From assembly GCA_024707385.1 (NCBI GenBank), contig JANPZW010000013.1:505465-569464 (forward strand): a stretch of 64,000 nt of DNA. The letters run 5' to 3'. The position numbers were made by a program, and so were the translations under genes. Source of the stretch: Cellvibrionaceae bacterium (GTDB lineage Bacteria > Pseudomonadota > Gammaproteobacteria > Pseudomonadales > Cellvibrionaceae). Below, piece after piece: positions 17,767 to 26,283 of this stretch; position 1 is the first letter of the stretch, and the number at the start of each line of letters is the position of its first letter. Below the pieces are notes generated by a model. That model saw only the letters and a list, made by a program, of their open reading frames with translations. It searched no databases and was not told the DNA's origin.

Positions 17767-17837
17767 ACGCAGCACCGATAAACAGCGCGCAATAATTTGT
17801 GCGCAAAAATCCTGGCATGTCATAACCGGCTCGCAAT

Positions 17838-17870
17838 CTAGGCGGTGTTTCGCCGCCTTATCTTCTTATT
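17838..17870 (+). terminator. Weak hairpin after the DUF3014 gene
   Basis: AGGCGG and CCGCCT pair around a seven-base loop and are followed by TTATCTTCTTATT. The stem is short, and the T-tract is interrupted, so confidence is modest. Confidence 0.4.
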
Positions 17871-18056
17871 ACTAGCAGCATCACAAGCACAACACAACCA
17901 AACCAATTAACACATTCCGTTTGTAATTTCTGCCCGAAAAAATTCGCAACGCAACGCGCAAACGCGGTAAAAAATCCTTTTTCAGCAAAATCACGCCGAT
18001 CGGTACAGCCATTGCAGTGACGCAAACTCCATCCACTCTCGAAGTGAGGAGACGGT

Positions 18057-19218
18057 ATGACCATTTCTCTTTTCGACGCCAGAGGAACTCCGCTGGAAAG
18101 ACAGCAGTTTACTTGGCGTGAACTCACCCCCAAACCCATCAGCAAACTCGACGATGATGCGTTTACCCGTGTGCGGGTTATTCTGCTCAACGGCATCGAA
18201 CAGCAAGCCAATCGCTTTCAACATATGTGCGGACAATTCAATCCGACGCTGCGTCGCGCACTTGCGGATATACGCCGCGTTGAGCACCACCAGCAAACCG
18301 TGGTGAACTGGCTGCTCGGCGCAGATCATTCGCCGCTGGAAACCACCATAGGTTACGAGCAGGTGGCGATAGAAGTGACCGCCGCCATAGCGCAGCAGGA
18401 GCCGGACGAATATCTCGCCCAGACTTATCGTTTCGGTCTACTGGAGGATTTCGATCACATGTATCGCTATTCCGCGCTTATGGACCGAGTCGAAGGAAAA
18501 AGACGCGAATAATATTCTGCAGTGCTATACGGACATATTGCCCGGCCGTCCCACCAGCGAAGAACATCGCGCACCGGAAGATGACCTGCGCGAACACTAC
18601 GATCGCACAACCGCTGCGCCGATTTCGAAAATGAACGCGCTGACGATTTTTTCCGGTGAGTATCAGACGCGCGATTACTACATGAATATCGGCCCGACCT
18701 TCAGCGATCCGGTGGCGCGCGCACTGTATGCGGAAATTGCCTCCATCGAAGAACAACACGTCACCCAATACGGCTCGATTATCGACCCCAATGAAACCTG
18801 GCTGGAAAAATGGCTGATTTATGAGGCGACGGAAGCCTACAACTATTACAGCTGTATGACGGCGGAAACCAACCCGCGCCTCAAGGCCATCTGGGAACGA
18901 TTCCTCGATTACGAGTTGGGGCATTTGCATCAGGTGATTGAGCTGTTCAAAAAATTTGAGCGGCGCGATCCAGCGGAAATTCTGCCGGATAAATTGCCCG
19001 ACCCGATTGCCTTCCAAAGCCAGCGCGAATTCGTGCGCAAAACCCTGCGCGAAGAAATGGCCCTGCGCGCACGCGGCACGCAGTACGTCGACAAAAGCGA
19101 AGAAGGTCCGGCGTCGCAGCAATATCGGCTACAGCTCAATTCCACCGGTTCTCCCAGCGACGCCGTTGCACGCAATTACCGTTGGCAACCCGGCACCGAA
19201 CTGGCGAAATCCGCGTGA
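18057..19218 (+). CDS. Ferritin-like (tandem four-helix) protein, 386 aa (one frameshift)
   Basis: Two reading frames, 18057-18512 and 18538-19218, form one protein once one A is removed from the five-A run at 18497-18501; the join then reads RVEGKDANNILQCYTDILPG. The protein is helical with paired Glu/His motifs of the ferritin-like fold: RRVEHHQQ, YEQVAIEV and LLEDFDHMYRY in the first half; YAEIASIEEQHV, YEATEAYNYY and YELGHLHQVIE in the second. This suggests two stacked di-metal bundles. I cannot tell whether it binds iron, oxidises it or protects against peroxide. A GAGGAG-like ribosome site precedes the ATG. A second ferritin-like gene follows 50 bases later. Confidence 0.75.
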
Positions 19219-19228
19219 GCAATTTTTC

Positions 19229-19255
19229 CGAGCAAAACGAGCAAAACGAGCAAAA
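19229..19255. repeat. 9-base tandem repeat, three copies, before a ribosome site
   Basis: The unit CGAGCAAAA is repeated three times and runs straight into CGAGG, which serves as the ribosome site for the second ferritin-like gene. A change in copy number would alter the intercistronic spacing but not any reading frame. Confidence 0.75.
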
Positions 19256-19268
19256 CGAGGTATAGATT

Positions 19269-20024
19269 ATGGACCAGCATTTGGGAATGAACCGGACCGG
19301 CATAGATATGTCGCCGGTGCACAGCAAACAGATGTTACAGGTCGACGCGGAAATTCCGCAGACCACCGACGGCTCCAGCACCCGCGCCGGGATCGAGAAT
19401 TATTTTCTCGAAAATGCCGACCCGCTGGGATCCGTGCCCCTACCTGGAACGGTAAAAGGTGCGGCCAAGTCGGCGCTGAAAATGACCACCGGTCATCACC
19501 CGGAAGTTTTTATCAATAAATTGGGTGAACGCCTCGCCTACGAGCGCAGCGGTGTGCGGGTATACCAGCAATTGATCGCCAAGTGCACCCATGCGGCCGA
19601 TTCACTCACACCGGATCTGCCTTTACCGATTGAGCGGCTGGAGGAATTTTGTCGCCAGGAAGAAGAGCATTTTGATCTGCTCACCCAGTGCCTGAAAAAA
19701 CTGGGCGCCGACCCGACTGCGCAGACGCCGGATGCCGATGCCTCAGGCGTGGCGGCGTCCGGCATGATGAAGGTGATCACCGATCCGCGCACCAGTGTCA
19801 GCCAATGCCTGCAAGCCATGCTGGCGATAGAGCTGGCGGATAACGCGGCCTGGGAACTGTTGATCAAACTGGCGGAAGACATGGGCATGAAGGATATGGC
19901 GGAGCAATTCCAGCACGCGCTGCAACAGGAGGATATACATCTGCGCGAGGTGCGTGACTGGTACGAAAAAAAGTGTGCTCGGCCAGGCGAAAATCTCGCT
20001 GCTGAGTTGAGCATGTTCTGCTGA
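19269..20024 (+). CDS. Ferritin-like domain protein, 251 aa
   Basis: A helical 251-residue protein. After a disordered first 80 residues, four helices carry metal-ligand style motifs: GERLAYERSGVRVYQQLIAK, FCRQEEEHFDLLTQCLKKLG, MLAIELADNAAWELLIKLAED, and FQHALQQEDIHLREVRDWYEKK. The E-x(2-3)-H arrangement in helices 2 and 4 matches ferritin-like di-iron proteins. It lies in the same direction as the larger ferritin-like protein, 50 bases apart, and is followed by a strong terminator-like hairpin. Its role (iron storage, oxidase or peroxidase) is not determined. The central segment GTVKGAAKSALKMTTG looks like a linker. Confidence 0.75.
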   Translation: MDQHLGMNRTGIDMSPVHSKQMLQVDAEIPQTTDGSSTRAGIENYFLENADPLGSVPLPGTVKGAAKSALKMTTGHHPEVFINKLGERLAYERSGVRVYQQLIAKCTHAADSLTPDLPLPIERLEEFCRQEEEHFDLLTQCLKKLGADPTAQTPDADASGVAASGMMKVITDPRTSVSQCLQAMLAIELADNAAWELLIKLAEDMGMKDMAEQFQHALQQEDIHLREVRDWYEKKCARPGENLAAELSMFC

Positions 20025-20029
20025 CGCTT

Positions 20030-20086
20030 CGCGGATTTGTCGCTAGTGCCGCACTAGGCAAGTCCGCATTTTATTTTTTGTTTTTG
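20030..20086 (+). terminator. Rho-independent terminator after the ferritin-like genes
   Basis: A hairpin from GCGGATTTG and CTAGTG against CACTAG and CAAGTCCGC (20031-20068) is followed by ATTTTATTTTTTG. It lies only a few bases after the second ferritin-like stop and before the DUF2243 gene. Confidence 0.75.
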
Positions 20087-20096
20087 ATGAGCCCCT

Positions 20097-20537
20097 ATGA
20101 ACTTTCCGTTGCGTGAATCCGCCTACACTCCCGGGATTCTTCTGGGCATTGGACTTATGGCTGCGGTGGATGAAATTATTTTTCATCAATTGCTTGCCTG
20201 GCATCATTTTTATGATGGTGCGACCCCGGTGATCGGATTACTGTCCGACGGTATTTTGCACGCGGCGGAATTACTCGCGTTGGTGGGCGGATTTTTCCTA
20301 CTGCTGGAGCAGCGCCATTTAAAATCCGGTATTCCTGTTAAAACCTGGGCGGGTTTTTTCCTCGGCGCTGGTGGCTTCCAGCTGTTCGACGGCCTGATCA
20401 ATCACAAATTATTAAAACTGCATCAGATCCGCTATGGCGTGGACCTGCTGCCCTACGATATCGCCTGGAATGCCACTGCCGCAGCGCTTCTGTTGATCGG
20501 CATTTTTCTGTTGCGAAAAGCGAGACGCGGTGACTAA
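20097..20537 (+). CDS. DUF2243 family integral membrane protein
   Basis: A 146-residue protein with four transmembrane helices. The first contains the family motif GIGLMAAVDEIIFHQLLAWHHFYD, with conserved Asp/Glu and His residues that could bind metal or haem; others are in SDGILHAAELLALVGGFFLL, GFFLGAGGFQLFDGLINHKLL and DIAWNATAAALLLIGIFLL. The His pairs HQ, HH, DG.LH and NHK repeat the pattern. Function is unknown; DUF2243 often lies next to CtaG-like genes, as here, where the next gene overlaps its end by 8 bases. The hairpin ahead suggests its own promoter or read-through from the ferritin-like genes. Confidence 0.85.
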   Translation: MNFPLRESAYTPGILLGIGLMAAVDEIIFHQLLAWHHFYDGATPVIGLLSDGILHAAELLALVGGFFLLLEQRHLKSGIPVKTWAGFFLGAGGFQLFDGLINHKLLKLHQIRYGVDLLPYDIAWNATAAALLLIGIFLLRKARRGD

Positions 20538-21297
20538 TCCGGCGATTCCCGTCGCGCTCTGCGCTTTGCCTCTGCTCGTGTATGCAACGGCAGCTATTCA
20601 CCAGGTGCGCATCGGGCGCCATTGGAGCGCGTGGCGCAGCGGCAGCTTTTCCTGCGGTATTTTGCTGGTTCTTTTTGCGCTCTACCCCACGCACGCGCAT
20701 CACAGCGAATATGCATTCACCGCGCATATGAATCAGCATCTACTGATCGGGATGCTCGCTCCCACGTTTTTGGTGATGGGTGCACCGGTCAGCCTGGTGC
20801 TGCGTACGGTGCCGCAGGCTTTAGGAAAATGGTGTGTACGCATGCTGCACAGCCGGCCACTGCGCATCTGGTGTCATCCCTTGACCGCGTTTGCGTTCAA
20901 TTTCGGCGGCATGTTTATCTTGTATCTCACGCCCCTGTATCGGCTCTCACTCGATAATCCGGTGTTGCATCATTTCATCCATCTGCATTTTTTACTCGCT
21001 GGCTATCTGTTTGCGTGGGGCCTGGTGGGGCCGGACCCCGGGCCGGTGCGTCTGCAGTTCCGTACACGCCTCGGCATATTGCTGCTCGCCATGGCCTGCC
21101 ACGGCATTTTCAGCAAATTGATGTATATCCACCTCTTCCCCTTCGACACCCCGCACAGCGCGGAAGACATTCGCACGGGCGCCCAGCGGATGTATTACGG
21201 TGGGGATATGGCCGAAGTCCTCTTGGCGATTCTGTTGTTTTATCAGCAGCGCCATCACACCCGGCGCCGTCCGGTTCGGGCCCCGCTCCGCTCTTGA
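20530..21297 (+). CDS. CtaG-like (caa3 type) cytochrome c oxidase assembly membrane protein
   Basis: A 255-residue membrane protein with about seven helices and many histidines: THAHHSEYAFTAHMNQHLLIGMLAPTFLVMGAPVSLVLR, ...PVLHHFIHLHFLLAGYLFAWGL, ...RMYYGGDMAEVLLAILLFYQQRHHTRR. This is the pattern of the caa3_CtaG family, implicated in copper delivery to cytochrome c oxidase in Gram-positive bacteria; the function in proteobacteria is less clear. GTG start at 20530 overlaps the DUF2243 stop, so the two are coupled. No oxidase subunit genes lie nearby in this window, so the role as an assembly factor is an inference from family only. Confidence 0.85.
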   Translation: MTNPAIPVALCALPLLVYATAAIHQVRIGRHWSAWRSGSFSCGILLVLFALYPTHAHHSEYAFTAHMNQHLLIGMLAPTFLVMGAPVSLVLRTVPQALGKWCVRMLHSRPLRIWCHPLTAFAFNFGGMFILYLTPLYRLSLDNPVLHHFIHLHFLLAGYLFAWGLVGPDPGPVRLQFRTRLGILLLAMACHGIFSKLMYIHLFPFDTPHSAEDIRTGAQRMYYGGDMAEVLLAILLFYQQRHHTRRRPVRAPLRS

Positions 21298-21559
21298 TGT
21301 TCCCACTTTGCTTATGGCGCGTTTATTTGTATGACCGGCATACATATGGTGTTGTTAACTATTCGACAGAACCGGGGAAAAAACCATCACCTGGGACAGG
21401 CCTCACATAAACCGTAACAAGAACCGGGTTTAATCCAAAACAGACTAGCTTCGGCGCCAGATATAGCGTTCCGTTACATAGCAGATCGGTCGGGCTTCTG
21501 CGCTCATCGCGGCAAGCCTCGGCGTAACCTGGTGACCATCATTTATTTGCGGGGGTTTA

Positions 21560-21886
21560 ATGACCAGCTACATCCATGGCCGCCGGGTGTACCGGGATAG
21601 CGAATATGCCTTTTCCAGCGAGGAGAACCGGGCATATCCACATCTCGCCCGCCTGCTGTTGCAGGGCTACAATTTCGTCATATTGCGGCGGCGTCAGGCC
21701 GAGCTGGCCACTTATGTGCTGGCGTGCGAAGTGATATGTTCCAACGGAACCGAACTGCTGCACCGGCATGAAACGCTGACACCGGATTTTGGCGAACTCG
21801 CGGAGCTGGAAAATTTCATCGGCAACAACATGATGAACGTTTTGCACCGGCATTTTTTCGGCCGGGATATGGAGCCCGTGCGCTAG
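21560..21886 (+). CDS. Uncharacterised 108-residue protein
   Basis: The ORF encodes a soluble protein with MTSYIHGRRVYRDSEYAFSSEENRAYPHLARLL and a central strand GYNFVILRRRQAELATYVLACEVICSNGTELLHRH. No family recognised. A GGGGGT-like stretch precedes the ATG. The codon use fits the neighbourhood and no better frame exists on the other strand, so I keep it as a probable gene. It sits alone between the CtaG-like gene and the TlpA-like gene. Confidence 0.55.
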   Translation: MTSYIHGRRVYRDSEYAFSSEENRAYPHLARLLLQGYNFVILRRRQAELATYVLACEVICSNGTELLHRHETLTPDFGELAELENFIGNNMMNVLHRHFFGRDMEPVR

Positions 21887-22081
21887 ATCCGGCGCAGCAG
21901 CAAGGAATCCATAAATCCATCCACAAACAATAAAAAGAGTTGCGGCTTTTCAGTGAACCCGTGCGGGGGTTCCCCATCAAAGGGACAGTTTCGTTTTTTT
22001 CGGCGAGTTTCCCGGTCGAACACCATCTGCGCCAGGGCAGAGGCGTCGGTCGCTGATCCGCAAGGTAAGGTGCTTCATTCC

Positions 22082-22624
22082 ATGCGAAAAAGAGTGATAG
22101 GTCTGCTCTTCGCTTCCATATTCAGCCTGCTTGCCAGCCCTGGCAGAGCGGCCGATGGCGTGGGCGATCTGGCCCCCAACTGGATTCTGCCGGATCTCAA
22201 CGGCAAACCCGTTTCCCTTTATGAAGAAGCCGAAGCCGGCAAAACCACAGTGATGTTTTTTTGGGCGAGCTGGTGCAAGACCTGTAAAAAGCTGCTGCCG
22301 GTGCTCAAGGAGCTGGACCGCAACAAAGGTGACCGGCCGATCAGCATCTATTTGATGAACGTGTGGGAGGACAATGATCCCGCGGCGTTTCTGCGCAGTT
22401 TCGACGTGACCTTACCCGTACTGCCGCTGGCGGAAAACGTGGCACAGCGCTACGAAATCCGCATTACGCCAGGAATCGTGGTGGTGGACCCGGAGCGGCG
22501 TATCCGCTACGTGCACGATCCAGAGGAGAGTTTCAGCGACATAACCGCAGCCCTTCACCGGGTGCTCGGCATTCCGCAAGCCGAGGCACCAGCAAGCGTC
22601 AGCTCCGAAGTGCCCGAGCTCTAA
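22082..22624 (+). CDS. TlpA/ResA-like secreted thioredoxin-fold protein
   Basis: A 180-residue protein with a signal peptide (MRKRVIGLLFASIFSLLASPGRA) and a thioredoxin domain. The active site is WASWCKTCKKLLPVLKEL (C-x-x-C with KT between), and the cis-Pro region is YEIRITPGIVVVDPERRI. Such periplasmic proteins reduce or isomerise disulfides, for example in cytochrome c maturation. I chose ATG 22082; upstream in-frame codons lack similarity. The stop overlaps the end of the convergent DUF2750 gene by four bases. Confidence 0.85.
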   Translation: MRKRVIGLLFASIFSLLASPGRAADGVGDLAPNWILPDLNGKPVSLYEEAEAGKTTVMFFWASWCKTCKKLLPVLKELDRNKGDRPISIYLMNVWEDNDPAAFLRSFDVTLPVLPLAENVAQRYEIRITPGIVVVDPERRIRYVHDPEESFSDITAALHRVLGIPQAEAPASVSSEVPEL

Positions 22625-22989
22625 TCTTCCATGTGCTGGTCAAAATCCTCGAGCAGATCCAAAGGCTCGATTTCATCGCCCTGCATTTCCGCATTCCAGT
22701 TGGGACCCACCAAAGCGAGATCCTCGTGCATGCCCGGCAGCCAGTCATCCAGCAGTTCCTCAAGCGCTATGGGCACGACTTTGTAGGATGCCCACTCGCC
22801 CTCGACATGAGCTTGTGCATATTCCGGTTGTGACCAGAGGGGCATCACATCCTGTTCTTCGTTGACGACCGAGGCGCACACGGCAAAACCCTCCTCGCTC
22901 TCCAGCCCCCAGACGCAGCCGGTGGCCATGGCCTCTTCGATAAACAATGCGTAATTGCGATCGAAATCGTCGCTCAGAGTCTCGCTCAT
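22621..22989 (-). CDS. DUF2750 family protein
   Basis: A 122-residue acidic protein with the DUF2750 pattern: VWGLESEEGFAVCASVVNEEQDVMPLWSQPEYAQAHVEGEWASYKVVPIALEELLDDWLPGMHEDLALVGPNWN. The family is widespread in proteobacteria and has no known function. It follows the metallo-hydrolase gene after 12 bases on the same strand and converges with the TlpA-like gene. Confidence 0.85.
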   Translation of the reverse strand: MSETLSDDFDRNYALFIEEAMATGCVWGLESEEGFAVCASVVNEEQDVMPLWSQPEYAQAHVEGEWASYKVVPIALEELLDDWLPGMHEDLALVGPNWNAEMQGDEIEPLDLLEDFDQHMED

Positions 22990-23001
22990 AAAAATGCCTC
23001 C

Positions 23002-23655
23002 CTAACCGAAGCGTTTGTCGGCCACAAACGGATTGTTGCGCCGCTCGTTGCCAATGGTGGACATGGGCCCGTGTCCGGGAATAAAACGCACCTGGTCGCC
23101 CAAAGGCCAGAGCTTGGTGCGGATCGACTGCACCAGAGTGTCATAGTCGCCACGCGGAAAATCCGTTCGTCCAATAGAACCGGCAAACAGCACGTCGCCG
23201 ACCCAGGCGGTGTCGCTGGCGCGGTGGAAAAAGACGATGTGGCCTGGAGTGTGGCCAGGACAGTGCAGCACCTCCAGCACCTGCTCGCCGACGCGGACCT
23301 CGTCGCCGTCGTTCAGCCAGCGGTCCGGGCGCAATGCCGGCACCGGGGCAAAGCCCATCATCTGCGCCTGCTGCGGCAACATGTCGAGCCAGAACGCCTC
23401 CTCTTCCGGGTGCGGCCCGATAATGGGTACCTGGAAATGATCGGCCAGCTGGCGGGCGCCACCGGCGTGGTCCATATGGCCGTGGGTGAGCAGAACCTGC
23501 TCCACGTCCACCCCCTGCTCCTCGATACGACGTATCAATTGAGGTACATCCCCACCCGGGTCCACCACTGCAGCTTTGGCTGTGGCAGAGCACCAGATAA
23601 GAGAGCAGTTTTGCTGGTAATGGGTGACCGGGATGAGGGTGAAGTTGAGTGTCAT
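23002..23655 (-). CDS. Metallo-beta-lactamase fold hydrolase, YcbL/glyoxalase II-like
   Basis: A 217-residue metal hydrolase. The metal-binding motif is LLTHGHMDHAGGARQL (HxHxDH), with further ligands in VLHCPGHTPGHIVFF (His) and WVGDVLFAGSIGRTDFPRG (Asp) and FIPGHGPMSTIGNERRNNPF (His). The overall pattern matches the small YcbL-type relatives of glyoxalase II, which hydrolyse thioesters such as S-lactoylglutathione. I chose ATG 23655; the frame upstream has no similarity. It is the first gene of a short leftward unit with the DUF2750 gene. Confidence 0.88.
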   Translation of the reverse strand: MTLNFTLIPVTHYQQNCSLIWCSATAKAAVVDPGGDVPQLIRRIEEQGVDVEQVLLTHGHMDHAGGARQLADHFQVPIIGPHPEEEAFWLDMLPQQAQMMGFAPVPALRPDRWLNDGDEVRVGEQVLEVLHCPGHTPGHIVFFHRASDTAWVGDVLFAGSIGRTDFPRGDYDTLVQSIRTKLWPLGDQVRFIPGHGPMSTIGNERRNNPFVADKRFG

Positions 23656-23793
23656 GATGCGGCTCGGAAATCTGCGATTGTCGCCGCCCGGTCGAACGTG
23701 GGCCGGACAACAAATTTGAATTTCGGCCGGCATTCTAGCGCCCGGCGACTAGAATAGATATGACACCCTTCGATTCCCACCACAGGCCAAGGC

Positions 23794-24405
23794 ATGAGCG
23801 CCACCGTATATCTGAGCGAAGACTATCGGGATTGCCTGCAGGAAGTGACCAACATTGCCATGGGTCAGGCGGCGGACCGTTTGGCGCGACTGCTCGATAC
23901 CTTTGTGGTGTTGTCCATTCCCCACATCGAGATATTGTCGCCGGCGGATATCGCCATGGCGCTGCACTCCATCGACAATTCCGCCTCGGTTTCGGGTGTA
24001 TGTCAGGGTTTTATCGGCGGCGGCATCGCTGGCGAGGCGATTATCCTGTTTAACGATACGAGTTTTGCCGATCTCGCCCGGCTGCTGAATTACGAGGGCG
24101 AGTTGGATAGGCAGGCCGAGCGCGAGCTGCTCATGGACACCACCAACGTCCTTTTTGGCGCCTGCCTGCGCGGCATTGCTGAACAAATCGACATCACTTT
24201 CAGTTTCGGTCCACCGATGGTATTGGGTCAGCATCAGCGCCTTGACGAGCTTTTCAATCCGCGCTCAGCCACTTGGCAACAGGCGCTGGTCACCGAGATC
24301 AACTATAAGCTTGAGGGATACAACGTCAATTGCGACCTTCTGCTGATTCTCTCGGAAGACTCGATTGACCGCTTGTGCAAAAAACTCGACTACCTGCTGG
24401 CTTGA
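23794..24405 (+). CDS. CheC-like chemotaxis phosphatase
   Basis: A 203-residue protein of the CheC/CheX/FliY group. The two family motifs are visible: DYRDCLQEVTNIAMGQAADRLARLL near the N-terminus (E...N pair of CheC active sites) and RELLMDTTNVLFGACLRGIAEQI in the second half (E/D...N pair, here L-L-M-D-T-T-N). Such proteins dephosphorylate CheY-type receivers. The gene is followed by a diguanylate cyclase starting 3 bases after its stop, so the phosphatase and the cyclase are probably made together. No cheA or cheY lies in the window, so the partner must be elsewhere. Confidence 0.8.
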   Translation: MSATVYLSEDYRDCLQEVTNIAMGQAADRLARLLDTFVVLSIPHIEILSPADIAMALHSIDNSASVSGVCQGFIGGGIAGEAIILFNDTSFADLARLLNYEGELDRQAERELLMDTTNVLFGACLRGIAEQIDITFSFGPPMVLGQHQRLDELFNPRSATWQQALVTEINYKLEGYNVNCDLLLILSEDSIDRLCKKLDYLLA

Positions 24406-24407
24406 GC

Positions 24408-25370
24408 ATGACGTCCGGGGCCAAAGACTTTCTTAACGAGTTCCATTGGTTGATGGATGTGCTGCACAACATCGATGTCGGCCTGGTGGTGCTCGACCTG
24501 GAGATGCGCGTCAAATTGTGGAACGGCTTTATGCAGAACCACAGTGCCCGGCCCTCCGCCGACGCCCTGGAGCACAGCATTTTCGACCTCTTTCCCGAAT
24601 TGCCCGAAGCCTGGTTCCGCCGCAAGCTGCAATCGGTGACGGTGCTGCACAATGCCGCCTTCACCACCTGGGAGCAGCGCCCCTATCTGTTCCGCTTCAA
24701 GAACTACAGGGTGGTTACCGGCAACGCCGAATACATGTACCAGAACTGCACCATCCTGCCGCTCAGCGATGCCAACGGCGAGGTGAACCACATCTGTCTG
24801 ATCGTCTATGACGTGACGGAAGTGGCCACCAACCGACTGCAATTGCAAAAAGCCAATGCCCAACTGCATCACATCAGCCGCACCGACGGCCTCACCAGCC
24901 TGCTCAACCGCAAAACCTGGGAGCAGTCCTTGCGCCATGAGTTCAAGCGATTCCAGCGCTATCACCACGCTTGCTCGCTGATCCTGTTTGATATTGATCA
25001 CTTCAAGTTGATCAACGACAACTACGGCCACACCGCCGGAGATGAAGTGATCCGCCACACGGCGAGAATTCTGCTGGATGGGTTGCGGGACAGCGACGTG
25101 GCCGGGCGCTATGGCGGGGAGGAATTCGCGGTGATTCTGGTAGATACGGACGCGGCCGGCGCCAAGGTGGTGGCGGAGCGATTGCGCACCAATATTGAAG
25201 CCTCGTCGGTGTTGTTCGAACGCCACCTCATCAACTACACCATCAGCCTTGGCATTGCCGAGCTCTCGCCCAGGATCACCGATCCGACCATGTGGATCGA
25301 TACCGCCGACCGCGGCCTCTACAACGCCAAACGCGCCGGACGCAATCAGGTAGTGGTCTATCACACCTGA
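24408..25370 (+). CDS. PAS-GGDEF diguanylate cyclase
   Basis: A 320-residue soluble protein. An N-terminal PAS-like sensor (HWLMDVLHNIDVGLVVLDLEMRVKLWNGFMQ, with the family pattern of a second half PLSDANGEVNHICLIVYDVTE) is followed by a complete GGDEF domain. The active site is GRYGGEEF (residues 233-240), and an RxxD inhibitory site (RDSD, 227-230) sits five residues before it, so product inhibition by c-di-GMP is likely. I see DIDHFKLINDNYGHTAGDEVI as the metal-binding part. I chose ATG 24408, 3 bases after the CheC-like stop. It is cytoplasmic, with no membrane segment. Confidence 0.92.
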   Translation: MTSGAKDFLNEFHWLMDVLHNIDVGLVVLDLEMRVKLWNGFMQNHSARPSADALEHSIFDLFPELPEAWFRRKLQSVTVLHNAAFTTWEQRPYLFRFKNYRVVTGNAEYMYQNCTILPLSDANGEVNHICLIVYDVTEVATNRLQLQKANAQLHHISRTDGLTSLLNRKTWEQSLRHEFKRFQRYHHACSLILFDIDHFKLINDNYGHTAGDEVIRHTARILLDGLRDSDVAGRYGGEEFAVILVDTDAAGAKVVAERLRTNIEASSVLFERHLINYTISLGIAELSPRITDPTMWIDTADRGLYNAKRAGRNQVVVYHT

Positions 25371-25401
25371 GCGCTGCCCTTGCACACCTGAACAACCCTT
25401 T

Positions 25402-26283
25402 TCACGCCAAACGCTGCACCGTCACCGCCACGCTGAGATCGTGTTTGTCACCCCCACCGAAAATCACCCCGCGCAATGGCGTCACATCGGAATAATCCCG
25501 CCCCCAGGCAGTGACTATGTGCTGCTCGGCAGCGATCTTGTCGTTGGTGGGATCGAATTCGAACCAGCCGTCCTCCGGGGAATAGACCGCAAACCAGGCG
25601 TGGGTGGCATCGCTGCCGACCAGTTTTTCCTGCCCCGGCGGCGGCAGGGTTTCCAGATAACCAGAGACATAGCGGGCGGCGAACCCTGCGGCGCGCAGGC
25701 AGCCGATAGCGACATGGGCAAAGTCCTGGCAGACGCCGCGCTTGTGCGTCAGCACTTCCTGCAGCGGCGTCGCCACGGTGGTGAAACCGGGGTCGTAAGT
25801 GAAATCGCGGTAGATGCGCTCGTTCAACTCCTGCACCGCTTCCAGGAACGGCCGCTCCGGCCGCAGGGAGGGCGCGGCGTAGTCGCGCAGTGCAGGAAAG
25901 GCGCGGATCATGGGTGAATCCAGCACATACTCCCGCGCCAACAGGCACTCGGGCGCGCTACTCGAACGCAGCCGCGCCAGCACCTCACCACAGGTCAGCC
26001 CCAGGGCTAGGCCGGGGGTCCACCCCTGCTCCTGCATTTCCACTTCACTTTCGGCGGTGATGCTCAGTTGGTCATGGTCTTTCTGAATGGCGAAGAAGTA
26101 GGCGTTATTGCCGAAATAATCCTGGTGTTTATGGGTGCTCGCCGGCGCGGGGCTGACGTGAATCTGGTTGCGGGTGCAGGTTTGCCGACCGGTGTCCCGC
26201 GGCACCATGTGAGCGAGGTTGTAGCAGCGCCCGACCGGGATGCTGTAGCGATAATCGGTGACATGCGTGATCCGATAGCGCAT
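25402..26283 (-). CDS. Transglutaminase-fold cysteine peptidase (with bacterial N-terminal domain)
   Basis: A 293-residue protein. Residues 1-90 are the Bact_transglu_N domain (YRITHVTDYRYSIPVGRCYNLAHMVPR). The catalytic triad is in GVCQDFAHVAIGCLRAAG (Cys185), SDATHAWFAVY (His228) and EFDPTNDK (Asp244). It is the last gene in a leftward cluster of ATP-grasp and alpha-E proteins, and its ATG overlaps the stop of the upstream fusion gene. In this class the transglutaminase-like domain is predicted to cleave or transfer amide or isopeptide bonds that the ATP-grasp ligase makes. The catalytic residues are intact, so activity is expected; the substrate is unknown. Confidence 0.9.
   Translation of the reverse strand: MRYRITHVTDYRYSIPVGRCYNLAHMVPRDTGRQTCTRNQIHVSPAPASTHKHQDYFGNNAYFFAIQKDHDQLSITAESEVEMQEQGWTPGLALGLTCGEVLARLRSSSAPECLLAREYVLDSPMIRAFPALRDYAAPSLRPERPFLEAVQELNERIYRDFTYDPGFTTVATPLQEVLTHKRGVCQDFAHVAIGCLRAAGFAARYVSGYLETLPPPGQEKLVGSDATHAWFAVYSPEDGWFEFDPTNDKIAAEQHIVTAWGRDYSDVTPLRGVIFGGGDKHDLSVAVTVQRLA

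Noticed and set aside
21298..22081. Possible riboswitches or small RNAs around the 21560-21886 ORF
   Set aside because: I looked for c-di-GMP, cobalamin, TPP and glycine riboswitch cores and found none; G-rich bits such as GGGGGTTCCCC do not build a known structure.
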